DNA of 41,169 bases from a virus, in IMG/VR virus record IMGVR_UViG_3300012931_000037, positions 1 to 41,169 of that record; one strand, given 5' to 3'. Every line of letters starts with the position of its first letter. Positions within the stretch are counted from its first letter, which is position 1. The position numbers and the translations under genes were made by a program. A model generated the notes under the pieces. That model was not told the origin of the DNA. It saw only the letters and a list, made by a program, of their open reading frames with translations, and searched no databases. Positions 1 to 6,853 of the stretch are shown here, piece after piece.

Positions 1-439
1 ATTACAAGAAGTATATAAGAATAGTTCCGACGAAGTAAGGGCTATCCTTAAAAATAAGTTCTCTGAAAAAGAACTGGGGCTAAGTAAAGAAGTTGATCAG
101 GAAGAATTTAATAAGTTCTTCCTTGGGTTGCTTGAAAAGTATTCTAAGAACGTTAGGTTTTTAGATCCAAATAATAGTGCAGTCACGCATCCAAGTCCTC
201 GTTTCGAGTTGCTAAATAATGAAGGTGAGTGGATGTTTGATATTTCTTACGAAGAAAAAAAGAAGCATTTTTGGTACTCATGGGACAGAATATTGCCGGT
301 TTTTGAATCGAAATATGTGGTTAATTGCTTAAAAATAAATAAGTTAATGCAATCTGTATTGGATGAGGCCTTAAATTTGAAGGGTGTTACACCTATAAGT
401 TCAAAACAATATATGCTTTTGAATTGGATGAGGCTTTAA
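1..439 (+). CDS. Unknown phage-type protein, 5'-truncated, ending in C-terminal cassette 1
   Basis: The reading frame is open from base 2, so the start lies outside the window; about 145 residues are visible. The visible part is charged and helical, then has an aromatic segment around HFWYSWDRILPVFESKY, then LDEALNLKGVTP and a 14-residue tail ending NWMRL. The last 12 conserved residues are encoded by the first of three 37-bp repeats, and the stop codon at 437-439 lies inside the second repeat, read in a different frame. I cannot name a function. Tryptophan and tyrosine richness near the C-terminus suggests a small folded domain rather than a random frame. Pairing with the downstream cassettes makes a variable C-terminus likely, which is inference. 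Confidence 0.7.
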   Translation, partial: LQEVYKNSSDEVRAILKNKFSEKELGLSKEVDQEEFNKFFLGLLEKYSKNVRFLDPNNSAVTHPSPRFELLNNEGEWMFDISYEEKKKHFWYSWDRILPVFESKYVVNCLKINKLMQSVLDEALNLKGVTPISSKQYMLLNWMRL

Positions 440-524
440 ATTTGAAGGGTGTTACACCTGATGCTCTAACAGTACTAGCCCCATCTCATTGGATGAGGCA
501 TTAAATTTGAAGGGTGTTACACCC
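358..524 (+). repeat. Three 37-bp direct repeats at exact 65-bp period
   Basis: Copies lie at 358-394, 423-459 and 488-524, separated by two unrelated 28-bp segments. Only two positions differ between copies: the base after GAGGC (C, T, A) and the final base (T, T, C). In the frame of the upstream gene both are third codon positions (Ala GCC/GCT/GCA and Pro CCT/CCT/CCC), so all copies encode the same LDEALNLKGVTP. The geometry also fits a small CRISPR array, and the core TTTGAAGGGT resembles type VI-B repeats as I remember them. The purely synonymous changes and the continuity with an upstream ORF make a coding origin more likely. Confidence 0.85.
424..504 (+). other. Orphan C-terminal cassette 2
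   Basis: In the frame matching cassette 1, the second repeat encodes LDEALNLKGVTP followed by a 14-residue tail, DALTVLAPSHWMRH, and a stop at 502-504. It has no start codon or ribosome binding site of its own and is out of frame with the upstream gene (65 is not a multiple of 3). It would therefore be silent unless recombination between repeats joined it to the gene body. The stop and last residues are supplied by the third repeat in a shifted frame, as for cassette 1. Confidence 0.55.
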
Positions 525-569
525 GGGGTAAATGTAGCCCACAAAGAGGTAGCTAATGTTAAATTTTAA
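489..569 (+). other. Orphan C-terminal cassette 3
   Basis: The third repeat encodes the same 12 residues and then GVNVAHKEVANVKF, again exactly 14 residues before a stop at 567-569. No intact fourth repeat follows, but the TTTAAA that carries the stop sits at the position expected for one (553 onward), so the tail length is kept. This looks like the terminal, possibly oldest, cassette. No independent start is visible, so silent storage is the simplest reading. Confidence 0.5.
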
Positions 570-588
570 AATACCAAAAAGACCATGA
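556..588 (+). CDS. 10-residue leader peptide coupled to next gene
   Basis: An ATG at 556, preceded by AGAGG at 544-548, opens a 10-codon frame (MLNFKIPKRP) whose stop overlaps the next start as ATGA at 585-588. This could be a translational coupling leader, or simply the ribosome landing site for the 585 gene. The region overlaps the end of cassette 3. Confidence 0.3.
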   Translation: MLNFKIPKRP

Positions 589-983
589 AAATAGAAATAA
601 ATAACATTATAAAAAGGGAACCAAAGTTTCCTGAAAATTTATATAGTTATATTACCAAAAGACGTATAAATAAAAATGAATTTACATGTGATGATAATAT
701 TCATTATGCAGTAAGAATTGCAGAACATACATTTGTATCTCAGAAGGTTGGTCCTTTATCCTATATAATGGGTTCGATTGTAACCGATATTGGGATAATT
801 GGTGTGTTTGAGGATGCTTGTGGGGATGAGGGGGAAGAAGGTTGTACTAAACTTGATTTTATAAAAGAAAACATCTATTACGAAATGGAGTTTCCTTGGC
901 AGTTATCAGAAAACGAACTTAGTGATGCAGCCGTATATTTTGTTACAAACTTACCACTATTATCCCAAAAACAGATATTATAG
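585..983 (+). CDS. Hypothetical protein, 132 aa
   Basis: I do not recognise this protein. It is soluble and acidic in its second half (a DEGEEG run near residue 82) with no signal peptide or membrane segment, and it may carry two mixed alpha/beta halves. Its start overlaps the stop of a 10-codon leader as ATGA. Its last 41 bases overlap the 3' end of the convergent gene at 943-1644, so the two transcription units meet head to head here. It is probably the last gene of a rightward unit that also includes the truncated gene at the window start. Confidence 0.6.
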   Translation: MKIEINNIIKREPKFPENLYSYITKRRINKNEFTCDDNIHYAVRIAEHTFVSQKVGPLSYIMGSIVTDIGIIGVFEDACGDEGEEGCTKLDFIKENIYYEMEFPWQLSENELSDAAVYFVTNLPLLSQKQIL

Positions 984-1644
984 TAGCAAGCCTCCAGTTC
1001 TTTTTACGTGTTGTCTCTTTTTTAAGTAGGTTGTCAGACATAGCGATGATCGAATCATTAGTATTATTTAGTTTAATGCAGTTATTTAGGCTTATCTCTT
1101 GGTTGTCGATTATACTATTTTGTATTACATAAACACGATCCCTTATTTTGAACTGTAATTGACAGTTATCTATCTGGGAATCCATCTCACAAATTATATT
1201 TTCATACCCTTGGGCTTTTAACCATGTTGCATGGATGCCTTTTATTTGCAGTTCGTTAAAAAGATATTTTAATGTCCCCGGATATTTATATGCTATTTCT
1301 TGAAGAAAGACATAAGAACTATCTGAACTTATATTATCCAGGTTGCTTATTGCCTCAGCGAGTTTTTTCTTTAATAACTCCGATAACTTATTGCTTTCGT
1401 CAAATAAGATAACCAAACTATCTATTTCTTGTTTTTGTCTGTTAATAGAATCTTGTTTTAACCTTATTATTGAATCATTTTTCGCTATTTGAAGCTCTAA
1501 GGTTGTTTTATGCGTTTTAAGCGCATCTATCTCTTTATTGGCATTGGAGGTTGTTTTGTAATTATAAATCAAAAATACCCCTACAAGAATAGCCAATATA
1601 ACCAAAAACCAAGTGTTATCCTTTATTTTCTGTATTAAACTCAT
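943..1644 (-). CDS. Membrane-anchored coiled-coil protein, possible spanin-like
   Basis: 233 residues. A membrane segment near residues 12-29 is followed by a long coiled coil (about 35-100) and a globular region with several cysteines, and the protein ends in a second hydrophobic segment (about 217-233). It is the last gene of the leftward operon and overlaps the upstream holin-like gene by 29 bases. A position next to the amidase and a single-span coiled-coil shape fit an i-spanin or another lysis accessory. The second C-terminal membrane segment is unusual for Rz, so that assignment is tentative. Confidence 0.6.
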   Translation of the reverse strand: MSLIQKIKDNTWFLVILAILVGVFLIYNYKTTSNANKEIDALKTHKTTLELQIAKNDSIIRLKQDSINRQKQEIDSLVILFDESNKLSELLKKKLAEAISNLDNISSDSSYVFLQEIAYKYPGTLKYLFNELQIKGIHATWLKAQGYENIICEMDSQIDNCQLQFKIRDRVYVIQNSIIDNQEISLNNCIKLNNTNDSIIAMSDNLLKKETTRKKNWRLATIISVFGIIVVSL

Positions 1645-1993
1645 TTGACTTAGATTTTGATGTAAGTTTATTCTTTAAGTTGGTGAATAAGATTTGAAGT
1701 AGTTCGTTCCCTTTGTCCTCAAGTATATTAAATACTACTTCATGCAAGGTAGTGCCTAAAGCATAAGAGAAAAGTATTACCTGCCACGGAGTACCGGTCA
1801 TAATAAAAGGCACTGCCAATATAGTCGCAATAATTAGGACTGTATATACGGGCTTCCAGACTAATTTAGTTACCTTACTTAACCACGTCCCGAAATACTT
1901 CTTTACAATGTAGGAAAGAAATATAAACGAAAGCATATAAATGATGCTTATATAGGGACTTATTAAATCTAATACCTGTTTTATCTTTTCCAT
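1616..1993 (-). CDS. Holin-like membrane protein
   Basis: 125 residues with three hydrophobic stretches (about 13-31, 49-65 and 71-87) and a charged, lysine-rich C-terminal tail, the usual holin shape. The start ATG overlaps the amidase stop as TGATG. Holins form the membrane lesions that let the endolysin reach peptidoglycan. The call rests on topology and on the gene sitting directly after the amidase, not on a recognised family motif. Confidence 0.55.
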   Translation of the reverse strand: MEKIKQVLDLISPYISIIYMLSFIFLSYIVKKYFGTWLSKVTKLVWKPVYTVLIIATILAVPFIMTGTPWQVILFSYALGTTLHEVVFNILEDKGNELLQILFTNLKNKLTSKSKSNEFNTENKG

Positions 1994-2583
1994 CAGTTTT
2001 CTTTTAAATAGTTAATTATCCCGTTAATATGTAATTTAGCAATTAGTTCCCGTCCTGAATTAGAAAGCATAAACCGACAATCCTTTTCATTGTCAAAGAA
2101 TAAGTTCTCAGATAATACAGCCGGACATGAAGTGTTTACAAGGATATAAAATTTACTTTCCTTATCTACATCCCCGTCCGAAATATCTTTTCTCATGTTC
2201 CATCCAGTAAGTGTTTTTTCTGCTGATTTAAAAATATAATTAGCAATAATATCACTCTTTGTCTGTCCGGGGCTTGTCCATATTTCCCATCCAGTACCTT
2301 CATTTGGGTGTTCCCCTGCATTACCATGAACCGATACAAGGAATGAATTTCTATCCTGAGAGTAAATCCTATTAGCCCTATCACAACGTACCTTTAAAGA
2401 TATGTCTAATGCTTCCGGTACTAATATTACTGAGTTAATATTTTGCCTTTGCAGGCCAGAATGAATAAGTTTAACAATATTTCTGTTAAATTCATATTCA
2501 AATAATTGTGAACCATCAGACCAAATAGGACTAGCCTTTCCATACGTATCGAACCCATGTCCATTATCGAGTATAACTGTCAT
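1993..2583 (-). CDS. N-acetylmuramoyl-L-alanine amidase (Amidase_3), endolysin
   Basis: 196 residues covering one Amidase_3 domain that cleaves the bond between MurNAc and L-alanine in peptidoglycan. Zinc ligands are visible as His9 in DNGHG, Glu29 in LFEYEF and His86 in VSVHGNAG. The catalytic glutamate is Glu159 in VLSENLFFDN. There is no signal peptide and no cell-wall-binding domain, so export would need a holin. The start overlaps the previous stop as ATGA. The length is about that of the bare catalytic domain. Confidence 0.92.
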   Translation of the reverse strand: MTVILDNGHGFDTYGKASPIWSDGSQLFEYEFNRNIVKLIHSGLQRQNINSVILVPEALDISLKVRCDRANRIYSQDRNSFLVSVHGNAGEHPNEGTGWEIWTSPGQTKSDIIANYIFKSAEKTLTGWNMRKDISDGDVDKESKFYILVNTSCPAVLSENLFFDNEKDCRFMLSNSGRELIAKLHINGIINYLKEN

Positions 2584-2864
2584 GGTTGTTTGAATATATA
2601 TTTTCTTATTTCCTTCAAATCTTCTTTTATCTCCCTGAGGTCTTCCTTAACATCATATTTAACCTCATTTAAAGCATCTCTTAGGGCAGAATCCTGGGCA
2701 TCAACATAAAGTTTATCTGCCTTCGATTCAATGGCTTTCTTTGTTTCTTTTTCTTTATCCCTACTACCTGTTATCCATTGTGTCAGGAATACTGTAAGTA
2801 TAGCGACTACGATAGTTAAAACATAATTAAGCCAGTTAGGGCTTATTACTTCTTGTAATGACAT
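2580..2864 (-). CDS. Single-span coiled-coil protein of the lysis cassette
   Basis: 94 residues. An N-terminal membrane helix (about 12-32) is followed by a highly charged helical region with EDLREIKEDLKEI heptads. This layout resembles haemolysin XhlA-type or spanin-type lysis accessories, but orientation and family are uncertain. It overlaps the upstream membrane gene by 29 bases and couples to the amidase by ATGA. Confidence 0.55.
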   Translation of the reverse strand: MSLQEVISPNWLNYVLTIVVAILTVFLTQWITGSRDKEKETKKAIESKADKLYVDAQDSALRDALNEVKYDVKEDLREIKEDLKEIRKYIFKQP

Positions 2865-3273
2865 AGCTTCGGTGAATTATTATTAAGCACAATATTAACG
2901 CAGCGATAGTAATATACACAAGCCCGTAACTCCATACACTCTCCCATATTTCAGGGGTCATTCCCTCGTGAGGCCAGTATTTTACTGGGATTCCTGTTTT
3001 ACAACTTATCTCATATATTATTTTAAGTGCGAAATAAGGTGCGAAAACAAAATAACAAGACAATCGGAAACTCTTTATAAACTGTTCTTTTATGTCCTTT
3101 AGCAAATAACCAATAAATAAAAATAGGGTAAGTGTGATGCCGTTGTTTAAAACAGTCCACACCATACCCCATTGTTCTCTCGATAACCAATAATAATTAC
3201 TCCCGCTATGGCATATATTGTACGCACAAAATAGTGGTAACATAAGTAATAATATGGCTATATACTTTCTCAT
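2836..3273 (-). CDS. Four-helix membrane protein of the lysis cassette
   Basis: 145 residues with about four hydrophobic segments (4-20, 40-60, 72-90, 115-135) and short polar links. The first could be a signal sequence. I do not recognise the family. It lies between a 30-codon proline-rich gene (ATGA overlap) and the coiled-coil lysis protein, so a role in membrane permeabilisation or its timing, for example as a second holin or antiholin, is plausible but inferred from position only. Confidence 0.55.
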   Translation of the reverse strand: MRKYIAILLLMLPLFCAYNICHSGSNYYWLSREQWGMVWTVLNNGITLTLFLFIGYLLKDIKEQFIKSFRLSCYFVFAPYFALKIIYEISCKTGIPVKYWPHEGMTPEIWESVWSYGLVYITIAALILCLIIIHRSYVITRSNKP

Positions 3274-3362
3274 CCTTCATCTTCTTTAGGTGGTGGCGGG
3301 GGTGGGGTTTCGTCAACCGGGTCGATATCACCTTCTTCCGGGCAAACATAATTTTTTCTCAT
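3270..3362 (-). CDS. 30-residue proline-rich peptide
   Basis: A short frame starts with ATG at 3362, five bases after the stop of the previous gene, and ends in ATGA overlapping the next start at 3273. The product begins MRKNYVCPEEGD and carries a six-proline run followed by an acidic tail. The tight spacing on both sides is typical of a real operon member. No function is recognisable. It may be cytoplasmic, since it has no hydrophobic stretch. Confidence 0.5.
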   Translation of the reverse strand: MRKNYVCPEEGDIDPVDETPPPPPPKEDEG

Positions 3363-3367
3363 AATAC

Positions 3368-3613
3368 TTACGTTTTAGCAGTTTTATTCTCTTTCAACTC
3401 CAAAATTAAAGTAAATATTCCAATAAACAGTTCAATTATACCTAAAATAACCGAACCGAAGGAATATTTAACAACAGAGAATACCCCAAGCACAATAAGT
3501 GCAAGTTGTGGGGTATAAGAATATTTCAATACAGCAGCAATAATAGTTAATATCTTTGCCACAATTGTTTTCCCTTTAAGGGAATCCCATTTTTCTTTAA
3601 TCTTTTTAAACAT
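3368..3613 (-). CDS. Small membrane protein, 81 aa
   Basis: A basic N-terminus (MFKKIKEKWDSLKGK) precedes two hydrophobic segments around residues 18-37 and 41-64, with a lysine-rich end. I chose the ATG at 3613 rather than an upstream GTG at 3643, because it lies five bases after the previous stop and behind a purine-rich stretch. The shape is that of a small holin-like or pinholin-like protein, but no family motif is visible. Confidence 0.6.
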   Translation of the reverse strand: MFKKIKEKWDSLKGKTIVAKILTIIAAVLKYSYTPQLALIVLGVFSVVKYSFGSVILGIIELFIGIFTLILELKENKTAKT

Positions 3614-3618
3614 CTTTT

Positions 3619-4029
3619 TTAACTTTCTAACATTTCGAAACACTGTCCAAGTATCAACGGGGCTTGAACCTTCCCTATGCCTTTTTTAATAACAGAAATT
3701 TCTTCGGCTGTTAATTCTACAATATCCTCATCATCTTTGAGGTCACGGAGTTTTTTAAATATCTCCCATTTCTCAAATTTTTTCTTTTCGTCATCCCCTT
3801 CTGTTGGGGTAAGTAAGGCGTTAACGCAAATATCCCTGAGCGTAATAACAATTTCACCCCTCAGATGTTTTAATATTGCCGTAACTTCATCAAAACTGAA
3901 AGTCAGCGGTTCGTTCTCCGGTACCTTCAATAATTTCTCATAAATGTTCTTTGGGAAATTTTCTTTCTTGTCTGAAAGAGGGGTAATCCCATCCAACCCT
4001 GTCAATGTTTGATTAATCTTAATTTTCAT
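3619..4029 (-). CDS. Hypothetical cytoplasmic protein, 136 aa
   Basis: This soluble, charged, mostly helical protein begins MKIKINQTLTGLDG and ends in GKVQAPLILGQCFEML. It has no membrane segment or catalytic motif that I recognise. It is the first gene after the long fibre gene and a hairpin-plus-T-run at 4055-4084, so it heads the lysis cassette. It may be a tail-fibre assembly factor or an early member of the lysis block; neither is supported beyond position. Confidence 0.55.
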   Translation of the reverse strand: MKIKINQTLTGLDGITPLSDKKENFPKNIYEKLLKVPENEPLTFSFDEVTAILKHLRGEIVITLRDICVNALLTPTEGDDEKKKFEKWEIFKKLRDLKDDEDIVELTAEEISVIKKGIGKVQAPLILGQCFEMLES

Positions 4030-4054
4030 CTTTTAAATTTATTAAACGGAGCGT

Positions 4055-4084
4055 AAAACCCATTAGTCACAAAGTGTCGATGGG
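4055..4084 (-). terminator. Candidate terminator after the long fibre gene
   Basis: Read leftward, CCCAT pairs with ATGGG around an inner CAC/GTG pair, followed by GTTTT. It lies in the 150-base gap between the fibre gene and the lysis cassette. The stem is short, so this may be a partial attenuator. A second inverted repeat, ATGTAAG...CTTACAT at 4085-4112, sits just upstream in the transcript. Confidence 0.35.
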
Positions 4085-4180
4085 ATGTAAGCGACTCCTT
4101 TAACACTTACATTTTGAATAATTTTGACTTTTGTCTGTTTTGTATAAATCGGTATAGTTTTTGTAGTTCGCTAATATTAG

Positions 4181-6853
4181 TTACATTAAATCAATCACTG
4201 TTAATATACGTTCGCTATCTGACGAGCCTTGCTGCGATGTTGACGTAGTTGCATTCCATCTGACCTTTACAGTAATTGCCGTGCCTGGCGTGACTGTAGC
4301 AATATGCTGAAGGCAAAGGTCTACTGTGTTATTGTAAGGTCTAATATATTTAGTCCTGACATTTGACCCTGCTATATTTATGTATACATACAAGGGCTGT
4401 ATGTTAGCGGAAAACAAGAACGGAGCCGAGAACATTACAAATATTTTTGATCCTTTAGGTGTTACAGATACACTCATCGACGACATATCAGCTTCCGATC
4501 CTGTTCCTGTTATGTCTGTCGTCCCTATTACGGAGGTGTGTGAAGTAGCGGCTCGCATTGTAACCCCTCCTAATGTCATAGTTGTTGCTGCCAGCGTTGC
4601 TATTGTAGCTGTTCCGCGCACGGATATATTATTAGTTGATGACGACGTGCCTACTTCATTCCAAATATTATTATCAGGCTGATAATACAATTCAACCGAT
4701 TCGCCGGGGTAAAGTGTAATAGAGTCATAGTTATTACTACCTATACGTATATTAGCCTTACTACTTGCTATAGTGAGCAGTATCCCACTTCCATCCACTG
4801 TTGTATTCATAAACCGGAATACAATCGATGCGTTATCTGTCTTTGCATAGCCAACCCCCGGATAATTAAGATCGGGCATCTGCGCAGCAGTTGGCAGTGT
4901 TAACGTGCATGATGTAGTTGTTTCAGGATTTGCTTCATATATATGATAAAATGGATGATCAATTATATTCATGCTCTCGGTTACGGCATAAGGCGCGTAA
5001 GCAATACCCGAATAAGTTACTATTGATGAGCTCTTCCCGTCAAATCGTTGTAAGAGATAACCCTTCCCGTCATAGATGTCGAAATTTCTATAATAATCAT
5101 TCCCTCCATTGTAGCCAATGCGGTTAACATATAAAGAAGAATCGTCGGCAGGGTGTGAGTTCTCCCACAGATCAGCATTTTTAATCGCGAGGTTAGATGT
5201 ATATTCACTGCCATATAACGCGGTTGCTGTGCCTAATTCAACGATTCCTATTGCTGTCAATGCACCTGACTGCGTTACCCTAAATGCCGCTGTTGTCCTA
5301 TAGGCATAAGTATCACCTGCCCATATCCTGATAGATGTAGCCGAAGAACCTTCATTTGTCATGCCTGCGCTCGGCAGTGCGATTGTTCCAGACAGGTAAA
5401 CATTATCCGACCATAAACCATAACCACTGAGCGCACCCAATACCGAATCGGTAATACCCGTTAAATTTCCTAACCTTACCTTTGTGCATCCAGAAAAACT
5501 ACTTGTAGTAACTCCTGCTAAAACATCTATGTATGGATTATTTGTATCAGCAGCGGTAATATAAATTAAATTCTGTCGAGCAGCAGTAGTGGTATTACCT
5601 ACCTGTACTAATTCCATTCCCCCCCATGCAGTACCCGATACTGTTGTACAAGTAATATAAGCAGAGCCGTAAGTTGCACTATGTGTAACACCTGTTACTA
5701 ACCCAATATAAGAGCCTATCCCTGAACCGGTATATTGTTGCGCCCTGACATAATCACCAACCGCAAACTGTATTTGTTTTGCAGTACCATCTTCGTCAAA
5801 GTAAATATTACTTCCCGATACAGATATACATGTTCCATTTGCAACTGATATAATTATTCCCCCATTTACCGAATTTATCTTATTTATATCAAGTTCATAA
5901 GCCGTTAAAGCCCCTCTTACTACAAGATTATCAACGGTAAGTGTATATATACTTGAACTATTGGTTATTTGCCAACCAGAACCGGCAAACCCGGATATAA
6001 ATGTTGTTGTGCCTACATTTGCATCTGCATATAAATTGCCTACATACCTACCAATACCATTTACGTCAAAAAAATAAGTAGGAGCAGTATTTATTCCCAT
6101 ATAACCATTAGAATTAACTGTAAATGTGATATATTTAGTAGTATTATATCCTAACCTAAATTGCTCAGTAGTCCCAATAATATGCAAATAAGCTGCCGGT
6201 GCTGTTTCTGCAACGCCAATACCTATTTTGCCAGATGTAAGCATCTTAAAACGGCTAACCGGCGCGGTGGTGGTATCGCCCAATGCCGGCATTGTACAGA
6301 ACTCTAATCCAAACGTAGATGTTGTTGCACCACATCTATTAACCAACGCCCACGGGTTTGCGCTTGCTGAATCTAAAAATGCGATTGCATTATTCCTTAC
6401 ACCATCAATCACTAAATTGGCACCAAAATTCCAATATCCCCATTCATTGCCCTTTTTTATATGAACGGCACCCAATGGAGTAGCAACATTTATTCCTATA
6501 TTTCCCGTTGTATATAAAATAGAACCATCAAAGGTAAGTGCTGCTAAACCTTTTATCGTATCAGCATCATTCCATATCGCTACTTGGTTTGCAACTGGCG
6601 TACCATAGGCCGTAACTAATGCAGCCTCTGTAAGTTCCTGTACAAAATCATAAGCCGTTTCGTCCAAATGATAATAATAAAGACTGTCACCTCCTTCTAA
6701 TCCGGATAAGTTATTATGAAGTACCCCTGTCCCTGAACCACCTGTTGCATTAGAAACACCACCCCCACCACTACCACCATAGGTAAATGATGTACCAACT
6801 TGCCCATCCCTTCTTTTTGGGAATAATTTATTTTCTTTAATAGTTATACTCAT
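4181..6853 (-). CDS. Long tail fibre / receptor-binding protein
   Basis: 890 residues of low-complexity, Gly/Thr/Ser/Asn-rich beta sequence typical of trimeric fibres. The N-terminus (about 1-60) has glycine-rich linkers suited to tail attachment. Repeated short blocks of the type GxIGIG..TP..LHI (about 115-275) resemble the shaft repeats of intramolecular-chaperone fibres, though I see no S74 chaperone domain at the C-terminus. The last 130 residues look like a beta-sandwich head. It starts by ATGA coupling to the baseplate gene and is the last structural gene, where adhesins usually lie. The receptor is unknown. Confidence 0.7.
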   Translation of the reverse strand: MSITIKENKLFPKRRDGQVGTSFTYGGSGGGGVSNATGGSGTGVLHNNLSGLEGGDSLYYYHLDETAYDFVQELTEAALVTAYGTPVANQVAIWNDADTIKGLAALTFDGSILYTTGNIGINVATPLGAVHIKKGNEWGYWNFGANLVIDGVRNNAIAFLDSASANPWALVNRCGATTSTFGLEFCTMPALGDTTTAPVSRFKMLTSGKIGIGVAETAPAAYLHIIGTTEQFRLGYNTTKYITFTVNSNGYMGINTAPTYFFDVNGIGRYVGNLYADANVGTTTFISGFAGSGWQITNSSSIYTLTVDNLVVRGALTAYELDINKINSVNGGIIISVANGTCISVSGSNIYFDEDGTAKQIQFAVGDYVRAQQYTGSGIGSYIGLVTGVTHSATYGSAYITCTTVSGTAWGGMELVQVGNTTTAARQNLIYITAADTNNPYIDVLAGVTTSSFSGCTKVRLGNLTGITDSVLGALSGYGLWSDNVYLSGTIALPSAGMTNEGSSATSIRIWAGDTYAYRTTAAFRVTQSGALTAIGIVELGTATALYGSEYTSNLAIKNADLWENSHPADDSSLYVNRIGYNGGNDYYRNFDIYDGKGYLLQRFDGKSSSIVTYSGIAYAPYAVTESMNIIDHPFYHIYEANPETTTSCTLTLPTAAQMPDLNYPGVGYAKTDNASIVFRFMNTTVDGSGILLTIASSKANIRIGSNNYDSITLYPGESVELYYQPDNNIWNEVGTSSSTNNISVRGTATIATLAATTMTLGGVTMRAATSHTSVIGTTDITGTGSEADMSSMSVSVTPKGSKIFVMFSAPFLFSANIQPLYVYINIAGSNVRTKYIRPYNNTVDLCLQHIATVTPGTAITVKVRWNATTSTSQQGSSDSERILTVIDLM

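Noticed and set aside
358-524. Type VI-B-like CRISPR array (repeat about 36, spacer about 29, core TTTGAAGGGT).
   Set aside because: Not called as CRISPR because the repeats differ only at silent codon positions in the frame of the upstream gene, there are only three copies and no cas gene is visible. Kept as an alternative in the first finding.
2193-2384. Second minus-strand frame inside the amidase gene.
   Set aside because: It lies out of frame within the intact Amidase_3 domain.
4380-4682. Plus-strand frame of 100 codons inside the fibre gene, and similar frames inside the tape measure, baseplate and capsid genes.
   Set aside because: All lie opposite well-supported late genes and have no domain features.
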